64,000 nucleotides of DNA from Ligula intestinalis (GCA_036362985.1 JAYGXS010000001.1:54505358-54569357), one strand, 5' to 3'. Counted from the stretch's first letter, positions 43,491-56,180 are shown. The notes: generated by a model not told the origin, from the sequence alone. Program-made: numbers and translations.

Positions 43491-46424
43491 CTTTTGTGTT
43501 GCTATCGGGCAGACATAGCAAGAAGCAAAACACAGAACGTTGAACAAAAAAATCTGATAAAGATTGTTAATCATAAAGTGTTACATGATCACCAGTTACT
43601 GAAGAGTGCTCGCTAGTTCATCACATGTGCATTTATTGTAGAGGAGACTAAAGAACAAGGAGGTAATAGGAAACAGATAACCTAAATAACGCACGACCTG
43701 CCTTATAAAACTCCATGTGGTGCTAAACAAATCTCCCGGGGTTGACGCACTGGCCTTCAGCGAGACGCTTGGCCAAGTGAAGAGGACGACAGCCTACGAT
43801 ACCGAAAGAGTATTTTGTACAGAAGATGACAAGGAGCTACATTGGAAAGCTGTGTATCGAAATTGGTTTCCGTATACAATAGATTCCTTATCTCGTGAAA
43901 CGTCAACAGAAATTCTGAAGTGTATTTTCGATTCGGACTAATTACTTAAGTAGGGTTGCAACATTGACTATCGCACAGACAGCTATTAAGCTTGAATTCA
44001 AGCCTTCCAAAATACGTGCTGCATACATTCTGCCTAAGCAAAAGTGCATAGTCCCCTACGGTATGAGGAAGAGGTCACATGTTTCTCATGAAAATTTGCA
44101 ATGCATGCGAATCATTTTGTATACTCGGTATGCAACAATAATAAAGTAACGGATACAATGTATTATGAATGAAAAATTCACTGTCTTAAACAATTTCATC
44201 AATATAAATATTCTTAAAACCGAAAGACACCTTTTCTTCAAGTATGCAATTGGAACAACCCGCAAGTTTCTACCACATGAGTGCAAGAAAGAATATTTTC
44301 GCGTATGTTATCTACAGAATGCATTTGAATTTATAAGGCCATTGAAAACCAATTATAAAAATGGATCCTCCTTAAGAAGCCATTTGTAGAGTGTACTTTG
44401 AGCAAGCTGTCGAAAAGAAGCTCTTTCAAAGTCAGCATTTTGACGTGATTAGATTGCCTGTGAATTTATGTTACAAAACTACTCACATAATCTTTTCGGT
44501 TAACGTTTCATGAGATGGCACATGCACTGTATAAATCCCATGCCCCAGAGTACCTCATAGGAAAGTTCTCAAATGTAATTGGCTCAAATACTGTTTATGC
44601 AATCACATGCACAGAGCTTTCAAAAACAAAAGATTTGATGAAAGGATAGAATAAATTTGCTCACCGCTCATATGGAAGCCACTTTCCACGAGAAAGGCCG
44701 CCACGTCAGGAGAATGGTCACAAAAGAGATGCCGATAGAATTCTATGAAGCACTCTGGTTGACCCAAGATCATGCTGGTTGAGGGAAAACGCCGTCAAAA
44801 GTAAGCATTTTAGTTGGAAGCAATTTACGAAGTATAGATTTAAAATGAAATATTAACTAAAGGGCACAGATTAGCAGGATATAGTTAATTGAAAAACTCG
44901 ACGATTATTTCGATGGCATACATGTCAGCCAGAGGGTTGAGCAATCCAAAGAAGGTTCAGTAGATTGGATCAGATGCAACTTAATCAGGAGAAGGAGGAC
45001 CATCAGCAACACCATTATCGTTACCGATGGCGGGTGCTCAATTTAAAGAGAGCTGAGAAACCGGTTAAATGCACTGTTATCTTCTAACAAACAAGCTTGG
45101 AAATACTTCATGTCTACCTTCTGTGAACTCCTACCTGACCTACGCAGATTTTTTCCCTATTTTCTTTCCCTTAACCACCTGAACTGGATTCCCTTGTTTG
45201 GGTAACTCTTAATTTTGACGTTTAAACTGAGGGTCACCCCATTTGCACGCGTGTGACCCACTTCTGGGAGTGCATGTTTTATTGTCTGTGGTTAGACGTT
45301 AAATTCATCTGACTCCTTTCTTTTATACGGATATTCGCTGTCGAGAATTGTATCTAGTTTATCGCTCATTATTTTTTGTGGTATGGTAGCGTACCCAACA
45401 ATATGTATGAAACAGCGAACCTAGAATGAGGGCCTGACCCTGGGGCACTCTTCACCCGAACACAGCACGCCTGCAGGTGATTCCGTTGAACTAGCATAGA
45501 AAAAAGGTTTTAGTGCAGAGCGTTTTGGGTGAAATACTTTATGAGCAAGCATTTTATAAAGGCCTTTGCGTAATCACCACAAAACAACGTTTACTCCCTC
45601 ATCTAGACGGGTTTATGGGAAGGCGTCTGGAGGATTTACACGTGACGCTGAGTGGACATGGAATTTACAAAAGTGTTCAGAGGAGACCGAGTTTCAGAAC
45701 AAGCCACCTGCTCAATTTTATGAAGCCTTGCAATCTTAAGGACACTGATGACCAGAACGAGTAGCATGCAGGGCAGGACTGTCCCGTGAAGGCTTAAAAT
45801 TTTTTCCAGGCTTGTCAAGCATTATATCAGACAATTTAACAAAATGATGCTTCTATCAACAGCAGCAGTTATTCCAGTCAGTGAGTTGCACTCTCTCGGC
45901 TCTTGAAATGGGTGGCCGAGCTCGTTTTTGTTTCTACCACTGACGCATCCAAGTCATCGTAATGACACTATTACACCATAACGATCTAAAAGAGCAAACG
46001 AGGTCCAGTATAAGATGGCCTTACATCAACGTATGATAAAAAATGAGAATAGGGCTGACACCTTTCACCTAGTACGAGAATTGACCGTCACTCACAGTTC
46101 ATCTAAACGTTCAGGCCTAACAGCCGTAACACGGTAGGCATTTCAGAAGTCCTGGATTAATACTTGAGTACGCGTACAATAAGTTCCAGTGTGTTGCAAA
46201 AACGTGTTATGCTGTGGTGGTTTATCATATTCCGATTCGAGTTATTTAATTAAAGCCCCATATTAGACAGCAAACCTGGGTGTTACAAAATAAATGCTTT
46301 GAGTTTTTTCACTGTCTGCTCTTCTTCCTCAGTTACACTGCTGGCTCGTGTAAACTGAGTGTGAGTTTATTACTTGAAACAAGTGAGTAGTTGTTTTAAA
46401 TTGTGTCAACAACTTCTTTAGAAT
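43491..46424. other. No recognised gene
   Basis: Small frames (for example 43717-43941 and 44165-44389 on the plus strand) look weakly protein-like but match nothing I know. The missing first exons of the CEP44-like gene may lie between here and 49.9 kb. Confidence 0.35.
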
Positions 46425-46531
46425 GTTCGGCTTCGCCGATGCATTTCTTAAATCCTATGTACCAAGAGGGAGTTCAAAGGCGATCGCCTATATTTCCTTT
46501 AATAAATTTGACTTGACTTGACTTGACTTGA
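46425..46531 (+). mobile_element. LINE 3' tail with (TTGAC)n
   Basis: TTCGGCTTCGCCGATG, then CGATCGCCTATATTTCC, TTTAATAAA and about five TTGAC units (46507-46531). A polyadenylation-like AATAAA followed by a short pentamer array is the usual 3' end of several invertebrate LINEs. There is no coding part attached. Confidence 0.5.
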
Positions 46532-46609
46532 TCTTGGAGGGTAGTATGGGCACCTTAACCGACTCCCCACGATCGGGGAGTATCTAATTTTGGAAGTGAA
46601 CTTAGAAAA

Positions 46610-46724
46610 AACAAGACGCACGTAGAAAGCACTGGTTCTCATCCGATCAACGAAGGTAAGCTATGTTGGGCCCGGTTAGTACTTGCATGGATGACCGACT
46701 GGGAATACCGGGTGTTGCTGACAT
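46610..46724 (+). pseudogene. 5S rRNA-derived sequence
   Basis: From about 46638 the sequence follows eukaryotic 5S rRNA: TCTCATCCGATCAACGAAGG, TAAGC, then GGGCCCGGTTAGTACTTG, CATGGATGACCGACTGGGAA and TACCGGGTG. The internal promoter elements (box A near 46659, intermediate element GGTTAGTACTTG, box C GATGACCGACTGGGAATACC) are recognisable with a few changes. The first 20-25 bases do not match and cannot pair with the 3' end. It is a pseudogene or the head of a 5S-derived SINE. Confidence 0.8.
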
Positions 46725-46734
46725 CTTCTTAACC

Positions 46735-49090
46735 AGTTTTTCTCCTACCTTTTTGGGAATCGGAGGCTCACTGAACTTTGCCACCGATGTAGGAGTTTTT
46801 TACTGCCTACTGACTTAAGATAGTAAGTCAGATCCAATTTACAACGAACTCTCTTATAAAATAATAGTTACTAGGCAACATACTACTCGATTCTGTTGTT
46901 ATACAGCTGCTTACGCGCAGCTGGGATTACCATCTTTGTATTTTTTCTTTTTACGATAGCACTAAGTTTGTAATGAAAGGGCCCCTTGGGCCTTAAATAT
47001 GCAATTTATTTATTTATAATGACCACAGAAAAATTGCGTAGATTGTAATAATTTGATAAAACGGGGTCGGGAGACAGTGGAGCCGAAAATTGTGCGGTGA
47101 ACTAACCCGCAGTAATTGACATCGGCGTTTACCCTGAAGAGTCGCTGCTGACGCCGCAGGACTTCCACTGACTGTTTTATTTCCAACATTGTGATCTACC
47201 TCATCGGGAATGCAAGGTAAACTCGGCAGCCTGAAGTGGAAGATATGGTCTTTTTTAATTCTAATGGTTCATTCAAAGTTAAAGGGACAAAACAGAAGGA
47301 ATCGCAAATCACAAGTTTAATAAGAACATACGGTACAATTACTTCGTGTGTAAGAATTACTTTAGAGAACGCCACTAAACAAAAACGACTAACACAATAC
47401 ATCCGATTTCGGGATTTGACGAGGTAAGCGAGCTCCTGCAGCGATGCAGAAGCAAAAAACCGGCAGTTGATTATATAGATAATGATTATCACGCATACGC
47501 ACTACGGGTGATGTCCAGGGAGTTCAGAGAAACATACGTTGCACTTGTCAAGGTATCTCAGAGGAGAGTATTTGCATGCTTTATGATTCGGTAAAATTGA
47601 AGATAATAGTAACCAAGACAGGCGACTTATTGCCCATGGTCAGTCTGACAGCAACACTCTAGGCGGAAAAATATGAAAATCTTCAAGATTTTTAGTAGTA
47701 TAATAGAAAAAAGCCTTTCAAAAATTATGACCATGGTGGTTGTGACCCCAAGGATAAAACAGCCGATCGACTGCCCTTATAGCACGTGAGTACAATTCGG
47801 TGTCAAATAGCCAATTCTTCTCCGCATTCAATGCGCAATTGTGCATATTTGGTAAAACAGAAACCCATACTCGACTCCAGGAAGGTCCATGAGCAGAGCC
47901 GTTAGGGGGAAACGATTGAGAAGCTAATGTGGGTCACATGGGAGCTTGCATTCTGTGTTGTCTGTTACGTGCTAATGGGAGTGAGGAGGTTACGGTTATT
48001 ACACAAACAGAAAGGACGGCTGTAAGCGTCATAGGACTCAATCTCTGCGCGTAACCAGATGACTATCCACCCGCTGACAGAGCCCCCCCCCACCCTTAAG
48101 TACGTAGTGGCGGCAAGGTTATCTGATCACTTACACTGAGAGAATGGTTTCCTTGCTATCAACAAATGCAAAACACGTAAAATCCAAAATATACCAATGA
48201 AAATTCCTTAGTCAGACAAAGTTCGGCATCAAGAACGGAAAGTCTGCAGCTTAAGACTGTTAATGGTCAATGACAACTTGGCGCCCCAACGGTAATTCCG
48301 CCATTCGAGCAACCGAGCACACTATAGACCCATCTTTCGGGTTAAGTTTCGCAATGGATGAAGTCCAGCAACCTCGGCTAACCTAGCCATGAATCCCTTC
48401 GGTAGATGGATGCACACCCTTTACCTCCTCCAAATAACCATGTGGTCAGGAAGTTAACGCCGCAAGACCAAATCCAACCCATTTTCACGGTAGAAGGTAA
48501 ACAGGACCAGTATCTTCCTTGAACGAGAATTGGGCCCATAATCCTCTCAAAATGAAATAAACGGTGCGGATTCATGGTGGGGCCGCATAATGGCAGTGAG
48601 TTGTTCTAACACTTTTATTGGGCTTTTTGTTCTTTCCCTAACATTTTCACCTACGTTTCGTTCAGTATAACAAGAACAAGCGGCTTTATTTTTACTGCGC
48701 ACTTACCACGAATCGAATACGTATTCATCAAGGATTCAAGCTTGAATCACGAAAACCTTACGAAGGTTGGGCTGGGAGACTTCTATTCGGTGGCCCTACG
48801 ATTAATACCTACCAAATAAACAATACGCCCAAGTAAACGATGACGGAGCACGAATTGCTCACATGTTTGGTAACGGTGGTTGAAGCGCGAAAGAGAAATA
48901 AAGGCAGCGCGCATGAAGTAAACGCTACAAGCGCGTAACCAGAACGAAAGATGACCCAAATCAGACTCAGTTATCATGGCCACTGAAAGCCAGTGGCAAG
49001 CAAATAAATACTGCCGACAAAGACATTAGGGACTGGACTGGCCAGTTGTGACTCATTAGCCGTCATCAGTCAGTCATACCCAACCCTAAA
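46735..49090. other. No recognised gene
   Basis: Contains a second AATTTATTTATTTAT tail after GGGCCCCTTGGGCC (about 46980-47018) that could be another retroposon 3' end. No convincing coding sequence. Confidence 0.35.
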
Positions 49091-49091
49091 T

Positions 49092-49166
49092 GGCCCACCA
49101 GCCGAGGCTCGAACCCGCGACCTGTCGACAGAAGTTCACCGCTCTAACCATTGAGCCACGGGATTG
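49092..49166 (-). repeat. tRNA-like SINE head
   Basis: The minus strand reads AATCCCGTGGCTCAATGGTT (A-box/D-arm) and, about 45 bases on, CGGGTTCGAGCCTCGG (B-box/T-arm). The anticodon region does not fold well and no matching acceptor stem closes it. A non-tRNA body continues to the left (GGGTTGGGTATGACTGACTG onward). This is a different family from the one at 32.4 kb. Confidence 0.65.
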
Positions 49167-49908
49167 TTGTCTTGCTGATTTAGATCGGCAATATTGATAT
49201 TCGTTCACCTGCCTACACCACAGCAGACGCGTCTACGAACCGCGTTCCCACCCGCCCTCCCGGCGGCCAAGGTCTGCTACACCCATCTCCCTACGTTGGA
49301 TTAGTCGCTGGCGCTGCTGGTGCGGCTCAAGTGAGCAATCGGTGAGCGTTCATTAACGAATGGAAAACAAGCTTGGATCGATCCCGCCAGAAGTGTGCAC
49401 ATCAGAAACGGTGGAAAATTGACTATGGCCTGCAACAAGTAAATGAAACGGCGGGTGACGCACGTACAGGATTATGCGCGGGTACAGCACCGAGTAAGCC
49501 GGTTTATTTATCATGGAGCAATCAAATTAGTAAAGTGTTAACGAAAATCAACAGTGTGTGTATAACAAACGGACGCCGGCTGTGTATTGTGCGAAAACGG
49601 GGAGATATTTAACTTCAAATAACTAGTTGAACAATGGAACAACGAAATGAGGTGCGATTAAAAAGGAGGCGTGGATCACTCAGATAGGAACGTTTTTATT
49701 TATTTACAATCTCAAACCATGCACACATAAAAATACAAATGAAAAGCAATACCATAAAAAGGCAGGTAAGCATCTCTTGAAAGAAATCACCTAAAGGGGG
49801 CTGTCTACGAATGTCAAATAATAAAGGCAAAGAGACTGAAAGACGCGCGAAATGGGGTAGTGAAGGTATCGAGGGAACGGAGGAAGAAGGTTAAGTGATT
49901 GTATGATT

Positions 49909-50189
49909 CTAGTTACTATAAATTATCTCAGGCAAGTCGGCGCCTTTCCCGAAGGATGTTTTCCGGAATGTGTTAGAAGGCAAGGGCGTCGGCAGATCAG
50001 ACCACACTGACTTTTCAGGAGCCAATAGGAAGTTCGAGGGTGGAGTGAATTGGATCGCAGGGGATATAGGCGAGAGAGAAGTTGGGGTAGGCAGTGAAAT
50101 TTCAGAGGGCCTTTGGGCAAGCACTTCAACCGCAGAGGACCCGTAGGCAGCGAGGAGGTAGTCATCAAGCGTCCTCTCAGCACAGTCAG
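49909..50189 (-). CDS. FICD: FICD exon 5 (C-terminus)
   Basis: Acceptor CCATAAACTAG before 50189. Phase joins I-T-D, giving TDCAERTLDDYLLAAYGSSA, which aligns with the vertebrate AKCTETTLDTLLFATTEYS. The last roughly 75 codons (PTPTSLSPISPAIQFTPPSN onward) are a Ser/Pro-rich extension. Stop at 49909-49911. Confidence 0.85.
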
Positions 50190-53100
50190 CTAGTTTATGG
50201 TAAAGGAAGTTAAGGTAAAATGGTGCAAGTTCGAGGAAACGAGAGTTGATAGAGGTAGAATTTTAAAAAATCTGCACAGCTCAACATCAAACAAGTTTGC
50301 AGAAGAATTCGCAGCTGAATGAATTTGCATTATTTTCGTGTAGCGCCTAGCAGACGTTTTTTACAGAGACTGGAAGGCTGAAAACTTCTTATTATTATGG
50401 TCAGGTAGTAGTTTACAATACAACCAAATTCTGACCAGCAAATAACAGGAACAGGAACATGAAAATTAGTGTAATTTACACTTATTATAACCAAAAAAGT
50501 ACCGATCGAAATTACATTAAACACCAAAAAGTAAGTCAATTTTGTGTGTGCGAAAGTACCTACTTGTCTGGTCAAATGAATGGACCACCTATTTTCGCAG
50601 TGGCGGATAGGTTAGTCATTCGTTTGCTCAAAATAGTCCCTGATTATCTCGAAGGTGTAAAACTACCAGTTCCAAATAAATTAATGAATGAAAGATGCCG
50701 ACACGATTCGGAATATGTCAACTTCGACACCACCGTCTGTGCGCCGGAACACTTTCAAAAGTTCATCATACAAAAAGTCGTTCCCAACCGGCTTGACATT
50801 TAACACCTTAGACGGGAGACGAGGCATTGAAATAAATGATCCTCAAAAACTTACAAAAGAATACTGCCCTCTAAATATGGGAAGCATACTTGAAATACTC
50901 AAACATGGATAAAATACACCGATGTTTATATGAATAGGTCTTCTAACACATTAAAAAAGGAACCACAAGAAATTCGAACGTCTGAAAACATAACAGACGT
51001 AAAAGTCTAAAAAATACAGCCATAGTTTTGTCGCTGGGACAGCTCACTCAATACGCGCCAATAAATTAGTGAACAGATCTACGCAGGCGACAGAAAATGG
51101 GCTTAGACTGACTTAGCGTTTTCGACCCAAAAATGTTAGGTTATTTATCATTTACTCAAGCCTCAGGCGGAGCGTTGCATTGAAAGTTTTCGAAAGTAGC
51201 TTCTTTCGAAGTAATAACCCGAGATCCTGGATGCATCGGTTTACAGACCCACTGTGGTATACTTCTACACGAAGGCAACAAGTGGGGACAAAAAGAACAA
51301 AGAGCTGATGCAAATTCCCATTGGAAGCCCGTATTTCCTGTTGTTCCGTTTCTTCTGTTTCGTAAAAACGGTTTTCGTTCTGCGATTTTCTGAATTTTCG
51401 TGCTATCAAACTCCTAAGAAGGCAAACATCTCAGAGTCACCAAAGTCCCTTAAAACATGGAAAGTTGGACCGACAGGCACATTAAAATAAATACAAAACT
51501 CACTTATAAAACGAATGAAAGGGCGCACATCACCAATATTGGCAGTCTTCAAGGTTTCGTAATAGAGATGGCGATCTTCCTTTCGTATAATTGCTGGCGG
51601 AAAGCCGACACGCATGAGAATTAAATTCATCAATAGACGGGCAGTTCGGCCATTCCCATCGTAGAAGGGATGAATGTACACAAGTTTCCAATGAGCCAGC
51701 GCTGCCTGTTCGATGGGATGTAGCTCCGCAGCTTCTTCTGAATTGACCCACGTCATTAATTCTTCCATCAGTTGCGGAATCATTTCCGCAGCTGGCGGAG
51801 TGTGGTCCGCGACGAAGACCTTAAAAGGAGCAAAATGCGTAACTAAGAGTAAGATTAATTCGACGGCCATACAAACTTGACTATTTGATAACACGTTAAC
51901 AAAATACAAATTAACTTTGTGATTGCGTCCGAACTGTGTTAAATTGATTGAAAGATCACTTTTAGAGTTCGCTTTAATTTTTCAAATACGAAGACAAGTG
52001 TATTTTTAAAAAAGATTTGCTGCTTAAGTAATGCTCATTATATCTTCTCCCTTGGCTTAAAGACCTCAGGACTTGAATATGAGATTTCTTGGGCCTAAAT
52101 TAGAAGAATACCTAATATTCTAGATATATTTATAGCAGGAACAGATTAGATTTTGTGGCAAAATACTAGAAGAAAAGACCTTCACTATGAGGAGACTATT
52201 AACTCGCTTGAAATTCTATCGACTATCCCGTTTCCGAATCAAGTGTGTCCTTTTGTAGGCAGCAGTGGCTAAAAAACAGATCCAATAGGTAACGCAACCG
52301 AAAACTTACACTGCGAGATGCGCAGAAAGTGTAACAATCTCTGAAGATTGATTAAACATGCTTATAGGGGCAGTCAACACAACCCTCTGGGTGAACACCT
52401 GCCTTTCTTCTAATACAATGCTATATTCTGAAATTAAAGCCTTTCGAAATACTTTCGCAACACAACTAAACATAGTATAAATGGTTTTAAGCAAGCAATA
52501 TGGATCGAAAGATTATAAATCTTAAAAATTACTGAAAAAACGGAATGTTTGGACAAATATAAAGACCACAGAACGCCTTAAAACCGAAGTACTTCTTTCA
52601 TTTACATAGTATCAACAAAGTAACCTGTGCTAATCACTTTATACAAGTCTACAAGGCTAAACAATAAGTTTTGTATGAGGTTATATTTACGTGGAATTGC
52701 CAAAGGTAGCTGTAAATCCTCTCAAACTACTGCTGTACTTCATGGTACTTTGAACAAATAAAAATTGCGTTTTACGTCTACTATGGCTCTGACACTTTCA
52801 CTTAGAGAATAATGATTTTAATCGATGTTCTAACACTTTTCTAGCAAGGGGCTATAAGGCATGGAATTATAAACCTGGGTTTCCCGGAAACGACCAGCTT
52901 CCGTTAAATCCACGAAAGATAAAATTCTCCGGTGCAGTTCTAATAGGTCGCCAAGTTCTATCGGAGCTGAGGAGCCTTTGAGAAGCGTCGTGTTTAGGAA
53001 TCTGAATGCCGCATCCAATCCTAAAACCTAAATGAAAAGTACCAAGAATTTAAAAGACAGATTATATAGTACGTCATAAAAATTAAGATAAAATAAGTCA

Positions 53101-55176
53101 ATTGTGTTTAAGTACAAATTTGACTGATGACTGCTATTTGTTATGCGATAGGCAGCGAAAACATCGGCCAAACTAAAAAAATTATTTACCTGATAACAAG
53201 CTAAGTTTTTGGTTACAAAATCGAAAAAGGTTGCCCAATAAAGCATGGTTATTGGAACGAGCAAGCCTGGCAAATTTCATATGCTCTGAGAAAACGCAGA
53301 CGCTTTAACGGTTTGGAAGTTATTTATACACAACATTCAGTATCTCGCATACACTACTCATTTTAAGTTGCTTTTACTTAACCAAGCCGTCAGAGCTACT
53401 GCTAAATTACGATTTTTACCCAAGCGGCTGAGATACTCAAGTTTTAAATATAATGAACCGACGGGCAAAGTTGTAAATTCACATTGGGATGCATAGTCTG
53501 TGAATAAGTCTTCGCCTGTCGGGCTGTCGAAAAATCTTTGTCAAATTTTCAAAAATAGACCAGTTTTTTGTGCTTTAAACGTTTCCGCATGACATAAAAT
53601 TAATTTTGGACGGCAATAACGACAGAAACATAATTTTGATTCCTGTAAAAACGTTTGATACATTGCGATCAATCACCCCATTACGGTCAAGAACCCCTGA
53701 AAAGACTCAGCTGCAGAAGAACAGGGCAACTGTATGAACCTTTCATAAATAGAACTTGCTCGAACTAAACAATATGGAAACAGGCTGATAAAAGTGGTCT
53801 TGAGCATGAACTTGAACTAAAAGTGGTCCCTTTGAGGCCACCCAGTTTTTAGCTTACACTTCCCGTTTACCACAGAAAAACAGTCATTTTTTACAAAATA
53901 GAGCAGGCTTACTTCGTTCTGTTCGTGTAAACTTTTACCACCAACAGCGATGCGTGTTTCCAAAACGGCGCGCGTCTGGGCTAACGAAAGTGTATTTCCC
54001 TCAATAGCATTTGAATGATAGATGTGTTGAAAGTAGTGCTCAATCTTCACCAATCTCAAACCTGGATTAGATTCAGGAACAAGATAGAAACGCGCGACCT
54101 TCGTATCAATATTTTTAAGTCTAAAAAACAGGACAAATTAGAGGTCATCTGACCAAGAGTAAAAAAAGTGTTGTCAATAAAATCAACTACATCGGAAACG
54201 ACCTGCAGTAAGGTGTGGATTTATCGACAGAAGACTAAACTGAGGTTGAATAAAGTTAGAAGATGCGTCTAATGTGCGCTAGTGATATTTCCGCTGGCAA
54301 TTAAAAGCTGATGGAAAAGCGTAGACTTGCTGAAGGTAAAATTACACACATGGAACTATAAATGCAATAACTGAGATTTAAAAAAGTGGCCAGCTTCATA
54401 AATAAATACATTGCTTACCGCTGTTGGTCAAGTTGCTCTACAACAGGCTGTATCCGGCGTTGATTCTTCGTAGCCTTCTGGTATTTTGGGTTTTCTATTA
54501 AAGCACGGGCGTACAGATTCTCAGCGGCAACCAGGTTTTCCGCATATACGGATGACTTTATATCACTGGACCTCTTGACTGACAAGGCAGATATCGGATT
54601 CTGTCTTGAAATATGACTTTCCTCTTTGTCATCATCCGCGTCTTTCTCAAGGGCTTCACCGAGAGCAGTCAAAATGACCTCATTATTAGGATCCAACTGA
54701 GCAGCATGTTTTAGGAGCTTCAGAGCAACTCGAAAACGACCCAAAGCTTGCTGTTTGGTCGCCAATAAAAAGCTGTTTTGTGCTTCTTTAGATGAACCTA
54801 CGAAGTAAAAGCAAAAAACGGTCTTACTAGTTGCGACTGTGGACAACCTCTTCTGGAAGTAGTTACTTTTACCAGGCTGGTAATGTCGGAGACGAATAAG
54901 GTCGCTAATGAATGCATATTCGGGGTTGTATGTTTCGCTGGTAGTGAGAGTCCATTTAGGAAGTGTAAATGGGGCCTTAATAGATGTTCCGATCATTTTT
55001 TGGATAACAACATAGATGGTCGACGACCTAATTGCAACTTGAATACTAGCAAGTTGGGCATGTTCAGTCAAAACACGAAACGCATGACTCCAGAATGAAA
55101 AGGGACATATTGACACAACAAATACGACTACAGCAAGACAGGTTAACACTGATCTTGTAAAGGATCTGCGGACCAT
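49909..55176 (-). CDS. FICD: FICD, Fic-domain protein adenylyltransferase
   Basis: ER-resident enzyme that AMPylates and de-AMPylates the chaperone BiP. Coding parts: 55176-54828, 54797-54419, 54120-53913, 53027-52875, 51819-51504 and 50189-49909, 1686 nt in total, or 561 codons plus stop; the human protein has 458. Layout: N-terminal membrane anchor (about 9-29), two TPR-like repeats (about 120-155 and 210-235), inhibitory helix SNAIEGN (279-285; Glu283 is the expected gating residue), Fic core HPFYDGNGRTAR (413-424; catalytic His413), then DVRPFIRFI and a C-terminal CAERTLDDYLLAAYG. All splice phases agree. About 75 extra Ser/Pro-rich residues follow the conserved end. The enzyme looks intact. 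Confidence 0.93.
51504..51819 (-). CDS. FICD: FICD exon 4 (catalytic Fic motif)
   Basis: Acceptor TGCTCCTTTTAAG. Encodes WVNSEEAAELHPIEQAALAH, WKLVYIHPFYDGNGRTARLL, MNLILMRVGFPPAIIRKEDR and GDVRPFIRFI. All Fic-core residues (His, Asp, Gly-Asn-Gly, two Arg) are present. Donor ATAA|GTGAGT; the frame remains open beyond it to 51406, which is read-through. Confidence 0.95.
52875..53027 (-). CDS. FICD: FICD exon 3
   Basis: Acceptor CTTTTCATTTAG. 51 codons: LDAAFRFLNTTLLKGSSAPI and LLELHRRILSFVDLTEAGRF, ending RETQ, matching the [20 protein letters not shown] region. Donor CAG|GTTTAT. Confidence 0.92.
53913..54120 (-). CDS. FICD: FICD exon 2 (inhibitory helix)
   Basis: Acceptor CCTGTTTTTTAG. Encodes LKNIDTKVARFYLVPESNPG, LRLVKIEHYFQHIYHSNAIE and GNTLSLAQTRAVLETRIAVG, ending LHEQNE. 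Matches the linker, the inhibitory motif and the start of the Fic fold. Donor GAA|GTAAGC at a codon boundary. Confidence 0.93.
54419..55176 (-). CDS. FICD: FICD exon 1 (anchor and TPRs), with mini-intron
   Basis: Starts MVRRSFTRSVLTCLAVVVFV, a type II signal anchor (positively charged start, then a hydrophobic run). TPR helices ALGRFRVALKLLKHAAQLDP and LYARALIENPKYQKA match FICD repeats. Donor CG|GTAAGC after VVEQLDQQR, matching VEEIDQRY. The 30-nt stretch 54827-54798 inside it looks like an intron. Confidence 0.88.
54798..54827 (-). other. FICD: 30-nt mini-intron in FICD
   Basis: On the minus strand it reads GTAAGACCG...TTTTACTTCGTAG, with a consensus donor, pyrimidine-rich tract and acceptor. 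Its length is a multiple of three, so the frame is open whether or not it is removed. Removal deletes KTVFCFYFVG, which has no counterpart in other FICD proteins, and joins TSS to SKEAQ. Mini-introns of about 30-40 nt are common in flatworms. Confidence 0.7.
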
Positions 55177-56180
55177 CCTGCTGTACTAACGAAAACAAAT
55201 GTATTCGCAAACAGCGCGGTTTGTTGACGCCACGGTTCAAAGCAAGATGGTGTTTCAAGGAACGGGAGTTAAGGTACGTGCTATACTCGGTAGCCTAAAT
55301 ATTTGAGGCATATTCTGAAAGATTCTGTCCAGCCAATATATAGGAGTATCCGCACTGTTTTTGCAAGCCTCCAGATTTTTGACGCAGCTTGCATTTGATA
55401 ATTTTGTGTTTTTGATGTATATATAAATCGAACCACAAAAATATATTACTAACGGTACCCTGAGAACTCATACTTGTGAGGACATACATTTTATTTTTGA
55501 AAGCATAATATGCAAATTTAACCATTGCTTCAACCGTAGAATCTTCGTGATGAATACTAAGGGCTTTCAGAAGGAAAATTGAGAAGAAAATGCACAGTTC
55601 GGAAGTGAACGCACCACATCAAGGACGTAAGTACAGAATGCCCATTAACTCAGTGTATGTCACGTTGGTCACTAAAGACGAACTGTAATGTTGAAGGGCT
55701 TCATTGGAGGCTGAATAATATTTTCCCAGATAAAGCATCTACTCTTGAGGAGGCAGCAGGAGACAACTCATCCTTTCCGCATGAGATCATTTAAAGACTG
55801 GGTTATTGAAGAGAATTCAGACGCACGTTCTTAAGCAAGCTAATGGAATGGCTGCTTTTATAATTGAAAAAGACCTTCACAATGAAGCTGGGACTTCAAT
55901 CTGAGCTATCAGTATTTGTTATTTCCGGCTGAACAAGTTTGGAATTCTCCACATCTCTTCTCCTATGAGACTCCTGTCCGACCTACAAAATGATTGTTTA
56001 CACTCTTCCGAAGGCTGTCCTTCTTGTCCATAGAAGGCTGGCCGCTCATGACTGACTCAAATGCACATGACTGAATACTGCCCCCCGGTTTCGGTCCTTC
56101 GTCCACATTTTCACATTGCATTTTTCACATGTTGAGCACCGTGACAGGGTACGGCGATGGCGAGCCAGAAATGTGTTCCC
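55177..56180. other. Upstream region of FICD
   Basis: No recognised coding sequence. It should hold the FICD promoter on the minus strand; no clear core element was identified. Confidence 0.4.

Noticed and set aside
51406..51503. Extension of the FICD catalytic exon to the stop at 51406
   Set aside because: The GTGAGT donor at 51503 plus the in-phase exon at 50189, which restores the conserved C-terminus, is a much better model.
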